Source: Patiria miniata (lineage: Eukaryota > Echinodermata > Asteroidea > Valvatida > Asterinidae). Taken from it: DNA of 64,000 nucleotides. Positions 31,098-43,216 of the stretch are shown here, one piece after another (the first letter of the stretch is position 1; every line of letters begins with the position of its first letter). The position numbers and the translations under genes are program-made. The stretch lies in assembly GCF_015706575.1 (NCBI RefSeq), contig NW_024037048.1, forward strand, positions 18,245,512-18,309,511. Reading direction: 5' to 3'. The notes under the pieces were generated by a model. It was not told where the DNA came from. It did no database searches and saw only the letters and a program-made list of their open reading frames with translations.

Positions 31098-31285
31098 CCA
31101 TGAGCCGTTTCACGGATACCGCCATCTTTGAAATGGGGGGGGGGGGGGGCATTACATTGAAAAGCCATGCCATCATTCTCAGCTACAGTTGCATGATGAG
31201 ACATATTTTCATTGTAATGCCTGCCCCCCCCCCTCAAAAACAATAATTCAAAGATATGGCGGTATCCGCGAAACGGCTTATAGAG
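31098..31285. mobile_element. Foldback MITE in last SLC12 intron
   Basis: GAGCCGTTTCACGGATACCG and CCATCTTTGAA on the left are mirrored by TTCAAAGATATGG and CGGTATCCGCGAAACGGCTT on the right, with a G run and a C run facing each other across the centre. Arms ~50 bp; no clear target duplication. Confidence 0.75.
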
Positions 31286-31684
31286 TTGTCTAAGGGGCGT
31301 GGTTAACTCGCAAACGGCGGTAGGTCAATGGGTGGCGCTTTTCATGGCGGCACAATTGCTGACGTTTACACGAAATACCAAAAATTCTTTAAAAGCCGCT
31401 GGCGAAACAAGAAACTTTTTAAACAAAACTAAGGACGCTTGTGTAAAAACTAAAAGTTACTTGTGTAAAAAGGGCACTATTTACAGAATACTGGGGGGGG
31501 GGGGTGTTAACTGCTGGTGCAAAAAATGGGGGCGGGTGAGCAATAGATCTAACAGTGCTTGTGACCCAGTCTGACTGAGCTACTGTGGTCACCTGATCAA
31601 AAGTGGTGATCTGATTGGCCAATGTGCACTGTTGATTGACATGCAGGAAGGGTCCATTATAACCTTTTCTTTGATTTCTTGCAG

Positions 31685-31799
31685 GAGTCTACCTATTCCC
31701 AGGAAGCGTACTTGTTCAGCTTACATGTACATGTGCCGGCTGGAGACATTATCCAAGGATATGCTGTCAGCAGGGATGCCAAATATGGCATCCAAATAA
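31685..31799 (+). CDS. SLC12A: SLC12 last coding exon
   Basis: Acceptor TTTCTTGCAG; with the two bases from the previous exon it reads MSLPIPRKRTCSAYMYMCRL, ETLSKDMLSAGMPNMASK, stop. NKCC ends [38 protein letters not shown] and a few more residues. The match holds to LSKD and then diverges: the usual [11 protein letters not shown]...TFYS tail is replaced by a shorter ending. Confidence 0.88.
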
Positions 31800-32009
31800 A
31801 AGTCAATACAAAGAAATTTCACTTGAAATGATAAAGTGACAAAGGACAATTCCAACCAGTTGAAAGACCCTCCTCACTTGAATGGAATTTGTGCTTTGTT
31901 TTGATTGATTTCGTTGAGATTGTTTCTTTACCATCTAACGGGCTCACACTTTCACTGATGTTTTCAAAGTGAGTTTCTTGAATGCAATCAAGTAATACTG
32001 ATTAAGAAC

Positions 32010-32015
32010 AATAAA
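32010..32015 (+). terminator. Poly(A) signal AATAAA
   Basis: AATAAA lies 211 bp after the SLC12 stop codon and is followed within ~25 bp by T/G-rich sequence (AATTTGGAGTCTGTT), a normal cleavage context. Confidence 0.65.
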
Positions 32016-32030
32016 AGTCTTCAAATAATT

Positions 32031-33263
32031 TGGAGTCTGTTAATCAAGAAACACTTGTCGCACTTTTGCGGGCTTTAAAAACAACAGTCAACTCTACTTT
32101 TTTCATTACTGTAGGCACGTTTCTGTTTCAACTAAAATTAATTAAAATCATGGGTTATTTTTCATAACGAAGCCAAGCGAAAAAAGAGAGTATTTATCAA
32201 CAATGGTGGTGCTTTTGGTAATCCTCAGAATGAGGTTTTATGCATACTGTTTTCATAGCCAGTCAATTGTTACTTTTACATAATTCTCACATATTATAAC
32301 GTTTAAAATAATGCAATCATTTAATAAAAACCAGTGTGTTCTAATTGCTGTGAATAGCATTAGAATATTTCAAACAATTGTTAATCCAAATGCCAAGCTT
32401 AAAGTCTATAAGAAAATCAGATTCAATCACTCGAGACTTTTTTCGTGACTTGAAATAAAAATTGATACATACATGGGATTGATTTAATTGACATTATCTG
32501 TGCTGGGCATACAGGGAACATAAGGCGAAGAAAATAACATGTTACAGTAAATGCCCTAAAATTATCCAGGTAGGTAGTAGCAAAATATTTTGTTTGTTTT
32601 TCTGTATGTCTTTTATACTTTGTTTGCTTCAATTAGGATACAGTGATTGTGTTTAATTAATCTGTTTTAAATACCCAATACTACAAACAAGTTGCATTTG
32701 TTTTTGGAAAAAAAAACATGTTATTTTATATGTTGACCAAATGTGGCAATAAAAAAAATGGCGGTCAGAAACATGGCCTAAAAAATCCAGGTTGGTCGAG
32801 ATAACACCATAAACACAATTTTTTTTAGTTGTTAACATTTCTGGATACATGGTGGCACTGCTTTATTGCAAACCTTTTGTTTCTAAAAAAAAATGATGAC
32901 CCAGCTTGCTTTGAAAAAAATATTCCATCAAAATACTTCCCGATAGGCCTACAATGGGTCCCAAAAAAAATCGTTGTCAACAAACTTAACGCATACTTTT
33001 CACTATATCTCAATACTCATGCATAAAGCTAAATATTTTGTTTTGCAAGAATTTTAAAAAAATGGTGAATCCATTTTTGTATACAGATCGGCGCATGCGC
33101 AATGCAAAAACATTAATAATAATATCTTAATTTTTGTGACATTGTCATTGAACATTATTTGTTTTAATTCATTTAGTTATTGTTTCGGCAAAATTGAAAG
33201 CGATTAAAAAATCAGCAACACGATGCTCGTGTATCTTTATGTGTCGGGATTGTTGTGTTTTGT
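32031..33263. other. AT-rich intergenic region between convergent genes
   Basis: No gene recognised. It separates the plus-strand SLC12 end from the minus-strand C1q gene. An NRF1-like palindrome GCGCATGCGC is at 33091-33100. Confidence 0.6.
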
Positions 33264-34438
33264 TTATTCGGGGTAAAGGAGGAAGCCACTGAATGAGGTG
33301 TAGTGATTGGAATTACTAAACGCCCTACCGTACATTGTGAGATACATCGTATCTCCACGCTGCAGAACCACCACCGCGCTCCCTGACACCTGATCATTGT
33401 GACTTGAATCATTGCTATAGCCAGTGACAACCACGACGCCGTTCTTCCGGAGACGAACGCGCAGCTCGCTGCTGGAAGAATATTTGAGCACAGAAAACAT
33501 GAACACGTAGGTGCCCGGCACACCACACGTGAACGTGCCGGTCTCGAGATCGAAGCTGGTACCCGGCAGAAGCGTCTCGGTCGCCTGGAAGGGCAAACGG
33601 GTGCGGCTAAGCGTATCCGAGCTGCTCGTCCTCACCACGGTGAATGCTACCCGCTGGTTGGAGTCGTCTGGTGTCTCCCCTGGCTCACCCTTTTGACCTT
33701 TGACACCAGTCTGACCGGTTTGCCCGACTGAACCTTTAGGCCCAGTGTCACCTTGAGGGCCAATCGGTCCGATTAGCCCTGGCTCGCCTGCATGACCTTT
33801 GACACCATGTGCTCCCCGCTGACCCCCGGGGCCGATATCACCCGTTTGACCTTTGACACCAGTCAGACCGGTTTGCCCGACAGAACCTTTAGGCCCAGTG
33901 TCACCTTGAGGGCCAATCGGCCCGATTAGCCCTGGCTCGCCTGCATGACCTTTGACACCATGTGCTCCCCGCTGACCCCCTGGGCCGATATCACCCGTTT
34001 GACCTTTGACCCCAGTCAGACCGGTTTGCCCGACAGAACCTTTAGGCCCAGTGTCACCTTGAGGGCCAATCGGCCCGATTAGCCCTGGCTCGCCTGCATG
34101 ACCTTTGACACCACGTGTTCCCTGCTGACCCCGAGGGCCGATATCACCCTTTTGACCTTTGACACCAGTTTCCCCGTTGGCCCCACAAAACCTCTTGGTC
34201 CCATCTTGCCCGGCAGGCCTCTGCCGTCGTCACCCGGCTCTCCTTTTTGACCTGCATCACCCTTTGACCCTTGTAAAATTCCTACAATTGCAGCTGTTTC
34301 CTGGCAGCATGTTTGGCCCGTCTGAGACGCAGGACCATCACCGTCCGAGGCAACCGGCCCAGTAACGGAAGCTCGGAGGTTGACGGAGTTACCCAGAAGG
34401 AGGGCGATTGAAAGAACGGTTGCCACGAAGATCTTCAT
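33264..34438 (-). CDS. Secreted collagen-like C1q-domain protein
   Basis: The start MKIFVATVLSIALLLGNSV is a clear signal peptide. A short spacer with a CC pair (QTCCQE) could form interchain disulfides, then a Gly-X-Y collagen stretch (GSKGDAGQKGEPG onward) made largely of a 51-residue unit repeated about three times (153-bp DNA period, about 33700-34170). A ~125-residue C1q domain ends the protein: FDLETGTFTCGVPGTYVF, SGSAVVVLQRGDTMYL and FSGFLLYPE are hallmarks. The layout matches collagenous C1q/C1q-like lectins, usually trimeric secreted recognition proteins. One base appears missing in a four-G run near 34172-34175, so the signal/collagen start and the rest are in different frames; it may be a recent mutation or a sequence error. 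The body is intronless and GC-richer than its surroundings. Confidence 0.85.
33700..34170 (-). repeat. 153-bp tandem repeat encoding collagen triplets
   Basis: The block containing GACCGGTTTGCCCGAC recurs near 33712, 33865 and 34018, exactly 153 bp apart, with only a few substitutions. 153 bp is 51 codons or 17 Gly-X-Y triplets, so copy-number change keeps both frame and collagen register. Confidence 0.92.
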
Positions 34439-34542
34439 TCTGTACAGAATAACAATGATTAAACTGAAACAAATCAGGTGAGAATTTCTTTTAAATAAAA
34501 TAGTTTAAAAAAAAAAAGACGAGTACAGAAAAAGGAAAAAAT

Positions 34543-34722
34543 GTTGCAACCTGACGTCACTTTTTTCTTCATTATATCATCTCAATGAAGGTCATTCATT
34601 GCAAAAATGATGATCAGACATGAATCTGGGACTGCGAAACATTTCCATTTTTGTTAGGAAATACTTTTCTTGATCCTCCATAAACTTTGTACACAATCGC
34701 GGAAGTGGCGTCAGGTTGCAAC
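34543..34722. mobile_element. MITE, GTTGCAACCTGACG family, complete
   Basis: Left end GTTGCAACCTGACGTCACTT, right end AAGTGGCGTCAGGTTGCAAC: ~20-bp inverted termini with one mismatch, ~180 bp in total. Located in the presumed 5' intron of the C1q gene. A truncated relative is at 13811-13968. Confidence 0.8.
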
Positions 34723-34913
34723 CGTTTTTTTCGAGAAAAATATTGATGTCAGATAAACTGCAGAGTTAGTCTAACTCATGACAATCGGATTTGAAAACAA
34801 AACAAAACATGAGATTGAAGAAATCGCTGTTCAGAGAATGTGTTCTTCGTGATAACAGTGACGTATCAGGGGGCTGGAGCTAACATTGATGAAAAGCTTA
34901 ATTTTTAAAATTG

Positions 34914-34927
34914 GTTGCCATGGCAAC
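34914..34927. promoter_or_regulatory. X-box-like palindrome GTTGCCATGGCAAC
   Basis: A perfect match to the RFX-type X-box consensus GTNRCCNNRGYAAC, in the presumed first intron of the C1q gene, about 250 bp from its TATA box. RFX factors control ciliary and some immune genes in animals. Motif match only. Confidence 0.35.
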
Positions 34928-35078
34928 CCATTGAATTGTTTAATAAAGATCTCCAAATTGCATGCCGATAGGATAAAGCGCATTGGAGCTGTAGTATTTT
35001 GGGGGGGGGGGGGGCGGAGCACATTTTGCCCCTTCCCAGGTTCTTATAGAATAATTAATTAAACATCACCACACCCAC

Positions 35079-35140
35079 CTCGATGGTTCGTTCTTGAAGA
35101 TCAGGTCCAAGAAGAGATCACAAGGAGTTCAGTGAAGGCT
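35079..35140 (-). other. Candidate 5' untranslated exon of the C1q gene
   Basis: The minus strand between the TATA box and a good donor, CGAG|GTGGGTG (donor begins at 35078), contains ATCTTCAAGAACGAACC. The likely acceptor is TTTGTTTCAG or TTCTGTACAG just before the ATG at 34438. The 5' edge is inferred from TATA spacing. Confidence 0.4.
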
Positions 35141-35167
35141 GAAAAACATACGAAGGAACACTGATTA

Positions 35168-35176
35168 CCTTTTATA
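35168..35176 (-). promoter_or_regulatory. TATA box for C1q gene
   Basis: The minus strand reads TATAAAAGG, a strong TATA box about 35 bp upstream of the candidate 5' exon and ~730 bp upstream of the C1q start codon, in the right orientation. Confidence 0.5.
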
Positions 35177-35179
35177 CTT

Positions 35180-37296
35180 TAGTAAGAAATAATATTTTAT
35201 TATTCAATTTAGATAAACTCGTGAGTTTTTTTCTCATTTAATTTTGATGGCACAAATTGTTTTGATGGCACATTGTTGGATTTCTCACGACATTGACTGA
35301 TGCTTGAGATTAGTCCAATATTTCTATTGAAACGTTTATTCAAATCGCCTGCATCTACTTACGACGCAGTAGTAAGTCATTCAAATTTCAATGTCACACC
35401 TTGCTCATTCAATATTTAAAAAAATGGGCAAGCGTTTTGAACACCCGGTTGAATTTAGCGAAAGTTCGCGATTTTTCAGAGTATTTTCATTCACGAGTAA
35501 AAAAGTAGGCATCAAAACGTGACTTGTGCCTTGATTTTCTTGCGCTTTGGATTTCAGTCCCGCTCGAGAATTCAATTTGATGCGTACGTTTATAAAAGTA
35601 GCACGTGTTCAATGACATAAGTTGCTTAAGATGTTGTGTTATAGTGTTGCAAAACAGTTTAAAATGAATGACATGGCTTTTGAAAAAGTTTGATCAAGGA
35701 ATTTACAGCTATTTCGAAGAAAATATTGAATGCCTAACAAATTTCAAAACAGAAGTTTAAAAATGTAAAATGTTAAAGTGATAGAAGAAAATACATTCTG
35801 AGCACTCAAAAGAGAGATCTGTATATGTAAACCGAAGTGAGCAGTTTGTTTATTGTTGTAATCACTCTGTGGAAATAAAAAGAGCGAATTATTTAATTTC
35901 CTTTCTTATCGCCAATGCGATTGACGTTTAGCGAATCGCTAATGCCAGATTAAGATGACTCCTGATTTTACTGCACTTTCGCTGACAATGAATACTTCCT
36001 CTATAACAAATACGCCTACTCGGTGAAAACTCCAATAAAAAATAGAATGATTTTTTTAGCACGAAAAATGCTGTCCACACGCCTTTTGTTGTTGTAAATA
36101 TCCCAAAAAATCGAACGCTCTAACTGCGACCATTTGAAGAGTAAACATTGCGACTTCATGAGTAAGTTGCGAAATTGGATGGGAAAACTGTACTATGATT
36201 CACTGACGTTATAAACAGTCACGAATGACAACGTGATCAACGAACAACAAAGAATTAGAACGGTAATTGCGGACACAATTTAGTAAATCATGAGAACATG
36301 ATTAAGAATATAACATTACATGTGTATACATGCTAACTAATCCGCTTAAACAATAACTAGCAATTGATGCAATCAATACTTATTTTCATTAAGTTATTTT
36401 TTTACTTTTGCGAATCTAAGGCCAAAAAAAAAAAAAATCGGTCTCTTGTCAGACCAAAGTTCCGGAATTGACGCGGCCACGCGGCTTTTTTTTTTTTTTG
36501 CTTTTTTTTTTTTTCTTCAAGCTTGGATTGTTCAGACAAGTTGGGTACTATTTTGCTTTTTGACAATTAAACTTAGCGTGTTTCGCCATTAGTTCGAGGC
36601 ACCCTGGTGAATTTGACGAGGAATCTGATTGTCTGAGAATGAAATCTAAATTGATGGTGTTGCTATACAAAAAATGGCATATCTAGCAACAGTTTGAGTG
36701 TCTGTATTATCAACATTGCTTTAGTTTAAAGATGCAGTTCCCGTACTATCTTCGAGTTTCACCTCCACAATTTGATTTCAATTGCTATTTTTCTGAAAAT
36801 ATATAATATATTTACTTTTGAATTAGTAATGGAACGGGAAAAAATCCGACAAAGTTTAGTTACTGAATTATTGCTTCACAAACTTTAAATTATTGGCTGT
36901 CAGACAATAATTCGCTTCTCGCAGGGCGGGTTCAATTGTGCGCAAAAAATGAAAATTCCTTTGGCATGCAGACGCCCAAAATCGGATCAAAGTAGTTGTT
37001 TTTACCTTAATAAACAAAACACATATACACATCGACAATTCGTAAGAGAAACAAATCTATTTTGAATAGCAAGGGGTATGCATCCCTTACTTTGAATAAA
37101 GGAAATTGAATTTGAATGCACATTGGACAAATTCGATCGGAAAACCTATATTAATGATAAATTTCCTTCAAGGACGTTCTCTGTTACAGTTTTGACAACA
37201 ACGTTTATCGATGCACACAAAAAGATAAAGTCTGCCATTAAATAAACGCTCAATTCTGACAGTTGTGTGAGGATATGTCAAATAGCAGATACTCAC
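35180..37296. other. AT-rich intergenic region
   Basis: No gene or clear repeat. Homopolymer A and T runs at 36422-36435 and 36486-36514 enclose a short GC-rich stretch with GACGCGGCCACGCGGC. Could hold regulatory sequence for the C1q gene downstream on the minus strand. Confidence 0.5.
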
Positions 37297-39150
37297 CTGA
37301 ATCAGTGTAACGTTCTTGAATTCTCTCACGAAAGGAATCCTCAGCACTCGAGCAGATTGCTGGCTGAAAATAATATCAACAAAAACGAGTCATTGAAAGT
37401 CAGATGGGAGATAACTTGGGGGGTGGTGGGGGAGGCATAGCTGAATTGTATCAGTAAAACGCCGCAAAAAATCTCTGTCGGGTGAAATGTGATTTGGATT
37501 GATTATTTATTCCGGTAGGAATTCGTTCATCAACGGCCCTGACTAGACTCACGTACGGGCGGTGGTTTTTTTTTTGAGAAACATCTATACAAAAAAAACA
37601 AGTTAAAATTAGTTAAGATCACTTGCAAATGTACAGAAAGTGTACTTCACAATAGAACTGGTTTCAAACAACCTTTAAAATTATTCCGCCTGATTAAGCG
37701 TAAAATAAAATAAGTAAAATGAAGGCTTTGCTGTTTTTAAAATAGTGTGCCGGCTGGCACACTCTTTTGCGTGTGTAAGCAACGGCATCCAGTTGTGCAT
37801 ACGTTTACTCTTAAATGAGACGTGTATGTTTGCATGGTAAACATGTAAAAAAGAATATAAGGTTTGCGGTAACACCATGTGAATAATTTTGAGTTGTGTG
37901 GTTCTGAGAAGAATCAGTTGTTTACAATCATATTATTCCTTTATTTCTTTGGAATTTCATTTCTAAAGTTGTATTTTAAAGATCGGACTTGGAAGTATCT
38001 TTTGTTATAAACTTAGTTTGGATTCAATGTTTAAGACTTTGTGTTTCTTAAATTTGATTGAAGAAGTGTATTTTAATCGATTGTATTTTTTGTTGTTTTA
38101 TTTAACAGGTTTGAAAGCCATTTTGATTTTAATCTGTAACTTTCTTTGGCACTGTGTTTTTAATTGTTTCAATTCTGGGTTTCGTTTAATAGTTTTACTG
38201 TGTGTTGGTCTTGGTTAAGGTTACACTGGTTTGGCTTTTGGTCATTGCTTTAGTATCAATAAAGTTATTTTTCTTATTTTTGTTTATTGAGGAAACCTAC
38301 ATTTTGAGTCACTGTCCCACTTCTTGCATTTCCTCGCGTCTTTACCCTATTCGATCATTAGATTAATTAGGTTTTCTTAAGTGAGTTCCCCCAGCATTTA
38401 GTTTTATTTAGTTTAGTCGAGCGGTCCATTTTTCCCGATTACATTTCCGCAAACCTTCGAAACTGCGTTTTCTCTTTTCTCAAAAGTATAGAATGCGCTG
38501 AAATTGCAACAGGTTACTAGATATACACCCTATACTTCAGATTTTGATCAATTTTGTTGCTTTTAACAAAAAAAAAACACCAAGGGCAAAAGATCCTATG
38601 TTCCTCTTAATTGTTCAACATTGCTCGAATTTGAAGTTGCAGGAGTCACAATTAAGGAGCATACATATTCTGCTTTAATTAATCGATCTCATGTCAAAAA
38701 ATGTCAAAAAGACTCTCATTGCCGGAAAAAGTGTGAGTACATCGAACCAGGATTTCATGTTTGACAATTAAAATAATAAAGTAACATCGCAGCAGGGAAC
38801 CTGATGTAAATCACAAGTGCGTAAAGTATTTGGAATAAGTACGAATCACGATCAATTTCAACTGTTCTGAATCACAGCAGGGAACCTGATGTAATGTACC
38901 CTTGAAATAAAATGCAGCCAAAATGTGCTCAAAACCAGTCGAACCTGTACAACCGTGTTGTTGACAATAACATATTCCAAAGATTTAGTTCGCTATCCAT
39001 AGCGACAAGAATCCAAATGAGTTTGCGAAGAAGTAAAGAAAACAGTCATTATTTCGACAATTTCGTTTTGAGAGTCCAAAATGGAAGTAGTAGCGGAAAT
39101 ATTGTCAGACAGGAATTCCTCATTCCGAACAACAAAAACCTGATATGTTT
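37270..39150. repeat. Third, diverged copy of the SD2 unit
   Basis: Two stretches match copies A and B: 37280-37450 (exon-like segment and flanks, compare 3420-3580) and 38700-39120 (ATCCATAGCGACAAGAATCC and GGAAGTAGTAGCGGAAATAT, compare 4350-4490). The part between is unrelated or too diverged. This copy has no TATA-like first exon. Confidence 0.7.
37297..37363 (-). other. Candidate small exon, third copy
   Basis: Minus-strand layout TTTTCAG, CCAGCAATC...ATTCAAGAACG, then CAG|GTGAGTATC. Counterpart of 3435-3495 and 48954-49014. Lies upstream of the C1q gene on the same strand, so it could be an alternative 5' exon for it. Confidence 0.4.
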
Positions 39151-39844
39151 GTGTGATCGTGTACGACCCGATCACGGTTTTGAAATGGTAAGAATTATTT
39201 TATCCCTTTCTTTCCTTTTTTTTCTTCCTTCTTTTTTTATTCCAGGCAATAATTCTGTACGATTTTTTTTCTCAACGGTACATGGTATAAACTGGAAACC
39301 TTGACCAAACACCAACCCTGATTCCGAAGTGAGTATATAACTCTGACGTCATAATGACGCCATCAGGTATCAAATTACAAACGATTTCAATGCCACAAGC
39401 TTATTGACAAAAAGAACAATCATGTTTACACTTTATAATCTGATAGATTATACCTTGATAAACATTTCTGATTTTCGAAAACAAAATCGTCTGACCTTTC
39501 CTTCCGGGGTTATCCCGGTTAAATTAAAGATTTATGCAAACAATTAACCTTTAATTAAAAACAAATCTAATTCCTTCGAAACGGATCAAGGAAAAAAGAT
39601 GAACTTGAACCCTGGTCCAAAATATTAAGGAAAAAGTTGTGACGGCATCATGACGTCATCGGTTATTTCAAACGATTCATCACGGTCAAATTTACTTCGA
39701 ATTATAATTTTACAAAGAAATGGTGGCGTTCCCACTTTTTGTAATGTTGTGGACATTGCCTCAGGCAAAAGCTTTTGTTCCCAGACATACCATCTGTTTG
39801 TCAAGTGTCAATCGAATGTGTCTCAGAAACTCAAAATATTCATC

Positions 39845-41530
39845 AGAGAGCATTTTGTTTTAGAAGGGATAATTGAGGCGACTAATCATCATGGCCAGGA
39901 GGATATTTTCAAAAGGGATAATTAAGGAGACTAGCCATCACGTCTTGGAGGATATTTTTGAAGAGATAATTGAGGAGACAAACACTCATGACAAGGAGGT
40001 ATTTTTGAGAAGGGATAATTGAAGAGTCTAATCATCTGGCCAGGAGGATATTTTAAGAAGGGATTATCGAGGAGACTAATCATCACGGCTAGAAGGCTAT
40101 GTTTTTTTAGAAAGGACAATTGAGGAGACTAACCGTCATGGCTAGGAGGATATTTGAGAATGGATAATTGAGGAAACTTATCATAACGGTTAGGAGGATA
40201 TTTTTAGAAGGGATTATTTAATGAAAACCATCATGGTTCGGAGGATATTTTTTGAAGGGATAATTGAGGAGACTAATCATCATGGCTTGGAGGATATTTT
40301 TGTAGAAGAGATTATTGAACACACAATTTATCCATCACGGCTTGGAAGATACGTTTTAGATGTGATCATTAAGGAGACTAACCATCATGGCCTGGAGGAT
40401 ATTTTTTAGAAGGGCTAAATGAGGAGACTAACCATCATGACTAGGGGGATATTTTTTTAAAGGGATAATTGAGGAGATTAATCATCACGGCTAGGAAGAT
40501 ATTTTTGAAGGGATAATGGGGGCAGACTAACTATCATTGCTTGGAGGATATTTTTTAGAAGGGATAATTGAGGAGACTTATAATTACGGTTAGGAGGATA
40601 TTTTTCAGAGGGATTAATGAATGAAAACCATCATGGCTCGGAGGATATTCTTTTGAAGGGATAATTGAGGAGACTTATCATCACGGCTAGGAAGATATTT
40701 TTGAAGGGATAATGGAGGAGACTAACTATCAATGCTTGGAGGATATTTTTTTAGAAGGGATAATTAAGGAGGCTATTTATCACGGTTAGGGGGATATTTT
40801 TCAGAGGGATTATTGAATGAAAACCATCATGGCTCGGAGGATAGTTTTTGGAGGGATAATTGAGGAGACTTGTCATCTTGACTTGGAGGATATGTTTCAG
40901 AAGCGATTATTGAACACACTTTCCATCACGGCTTGCAAGATATTTTTTGAGAAGGGATAACTGAGGATACTAATCATAACGGCTAGGAGGATATTTTTAG
41001 AAGGGATAATTGAGGAGACTAACCATCATGGCTAGGAGGATATTTTTAGAAGGGATAACTGAGGAGACAAACCATCATGGCTAGGAGGATATTTTTAAAA
41101 GAGATTATTGAACACACAATCCATCACGGCTTGGAAGATTTTTGAGGAGACAAGGAGATTTTTGAGAAGGAATAGTTGAGGAGACTTCTCATCATGGCTA
41201 GGAGGATATTTTTATTTAGAAGGGCTTATTGAAATAAAAAAAATCACGGCTTGGAGAATATTTTTCAGACGAGATTATTGAACAGACAAACCATCAATGC
41301 TTGGAAGATAATTTTTAGATGTGATCATTGAGGAGACTAACCATCATTGCTTGGAGGATATTTGTTTTTAAAAGGGATGATTGAGGAGGCTAATCACCAC
41401 GGCTAGGAGGGTTTTTTTTAACGGGATAATTGAGGTGACTTATCATCACGGCTAGGAGGATATTTTAAGAAGGGATTATTGAAATGAAAACCATCATGGC
41501 TTGGAGGATATTTTTAGAAGAGAAAATTGA
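39845..41530 (+). repeat. Minisatellite array 4, ~49-bp unit
   Basis: About 34 units of the same family and orientation as array 1, with the same subtypes (GAGGAGACTAACCATCATGG; GAATGAAAACCATCATGG; GAACACACAATCCATCACGG). Preceded by the same kind of TGACGTCA-containing spacer as array 1. Confidence 0.92.
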
Positions 41531-41551
41531 AGTGACTATAACCATCATCAC

Positions 41552-41735
41552 GGTGTCACACGTAAATCCGACTCCTATGAAAATCGGACCCCTATTTCCC
41601 TATTATTGGTTGATCCCTCGCACGTGACAGGTCACTCTCACGAAACGATCCTAAAAATAGCATAGTATCGTACTCACGCGTGCGCAGTACTACCAATGAG
41701 TCCACATTTCATGGAGTCGGATATTCACGCTACAC
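41552..41735. mobile_element. Possible small MITE, CGGTGT...CCGACTCC ends
   Basis: ACGTAAATCCGACTCCTATG on the left is mirrored by CATGGAGTCGGATATTCACG on the right, and CGGTGT by ACACCG at the extreme ends. The middle holds no frame. It directly abuts the minisatellite array. Confidence 0.5.
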
Positions 41736-42055
41736 CGGCAGTTTCACGCATAAAAAAGTACGCCCTCTGTTGGCGAGATGGAGTTAGTGGTAATACCACG
41801 TGACAACCTAGCGCGATGTAAATAAACCTTACGCACAGCGCTAGCGATCCCTTTGTTTCGTTGGTGGATTTAAATACCCCGCGAAAGATATAAAAATTGA
41901 TTGGTTTATTAAAATGAATATGCAACAGATTACCAAATAAGGCTTTACAAACCATCAATGAAGTTATGTACGGTTGACAGTTGCCATCTAGCGTGCACAA
42001 ATTATGATAATGTGTGTTTTTTATGCAGCGTGTGACTTGTGACCTGGTACGATTT

Positions 42056-43216
42056 TAGTCCGAGTAACTTGGACCCAACTTATTTGGACATGGTCTGGCG
42101 ATAGTGGGGTCCAAGCTAATACCGCGACCTGGACAACATCATCCTGTCACTGTCCCATCCCAAAAAACAACATAATGAGTCACGTTTGTAAACACATACA
42201 CTGTACATGTGCATTTCGAACTGTAAAAGGGAATCGGGAACCAGCTTGAACTGGTACCCGCCATAAAAGCTGCGCTAGTTCCCGACTCCCTATTATCGTT
42301 TGAAATGCACATGTGTTTACAAACGTGATCCAGTCTACTCATTATCATAATCGATGCGTCGCGCGCGCTCGGTAACGGAATCGCACTCGGGATACGGGGA
42401 CCATCGAATGTACGCTGGGCATGTAGAGGTTAACGTGTTCAAGATCGCGAGGGGAGCTCTCCGAAATGAACGGAAAATTTCACTTTTTTTCCGGATCGTA
42501 AGTAAACTTCAGTACAACCATCTTAATTATCGATGTCTACTTGTACCTTAGGTGGCATATCTAGTAATTTGGAGGCCGTTTTAAAGGTGAAATCTGATGT
42601 TTTTTGTTGGAAATGTTGGTTTTTGGGACAGTGACAGGATGATGTTGTCCAGGTCGCGGTATTAGCTTGGACCCCACTATCGCCAGACCATGTCCAAATG
42701 TTAAAAAAGGCGATAAGTTGGGTCCAAGTAGCCCCATAAATGTGGCCTATTTACTAGACTGCCTCCGTAAACATAGGCCACACATCCACATGTACAAAAA
42801 TCGTGTCGACGGAGCCAAATTTTGATTTTCACATTTAGGCTTAGTTTGTAGGTTTTTTTTGCTTTAGAAGCATACTCACCCTCTTTACAGGCTAATCAGA
42901 AAGTGCTGCCTTTTTCAGATGTATATTTTTCGTGAAATTTCCAGATTCATTTTTACACGTTTGCGTATCAAAATTTCAACATGAAATTTCACAAAAAATA
43001 TACATCTGAAAAAGGCAGCACTTTCTGATTAGCCTGTAAAGAGGGTGAGTATGCTTCTAAAGCAAAAAAAACCTACAAACTAAGCCTAAATGTGAAAATC
43101 AAAATTTGGCTCCGTCGACACGATTTTTGTACATGTGGATGTGTGGCCTATGTTTACGGAGGCAGTCCAGTAAATAGGCCACATTTATGGGGCTAGGGTC
43201 CAAGCTACTCCGACTA
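42056..43216. mobile_element. Foldback element F2, 9-bp target duplication
   Basis: Ends TAGTCCGAGTAACTTGG and, inverted, CCAAGCTACTCCGACTA; flanked by GTACGATTT on both sides (42047-42055, 43217-43225). Arms of ~330 bp (TGGACATGGTCTGGCGATAG mirrored near 42670) surround inverted sequences containing AGCTTGAACTGGTACCCGCC. An F1 element (42729-43195) is inserted in the right arm. No transposase. The 9-bp duplication is the size made by Mutator-like transposases. Confidence 0.85.
42729..43195. mobile_element. Foldback element F1 (copy a), nested in F2
   Basis: Ends TAGCCCCATAAATGTGGCC and GGCCACATTTATGGGGCTA; flanked by GGGTCCAAG at 42720-42728 and 43196-43204. Arms of ~210 bp are almost perfectly complementary, so a transcript would form a long hairpin. 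Other copies: 53244-53714, 53734-54207, 56280-56850, and an internal fragment at 57165-57400. Confidence 0.92.

Larger units (their letters stand above)
22559..32030 (+). pseudogene. SLC12A: SLC12 (NKCC/NCC-like) 3' gene region with triplicated exon block
   Basis: SLC12 proteins are Na-K-2Cl or Na-Cl cotransporters with twelve membrane helices and a large cytoplasmic C-terminal domain. Only late exons are present: the TM10-region exon (28284), start of the C-terminal domain (29289), GLGKIKTNTI (22559, 25955, 29596), LTLLIPHLI...LSKFRINCSD (23160, 26569, 30090), TNRQMRIRELL (30874) and IVMSLPIPRK to stop (31685). A ~2.4-kb block is repeated three times; all GLGKIKTNTI copies are fused to part of the KELSKPWMLDEE exon and frameshifted, and each LTLLIP copy has a stop. 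TM1-9 and TM11-12 exons are missing, so no full transporter is encoded here. The last two exons and 3' end look undamaged. Confidence 0.85.

Noticed and set aside
38018-38218. 66-codon hydrophobic frame
   Set aside because: Very T-rich sequence gives F/L/I codons by composition; no supporting signal.
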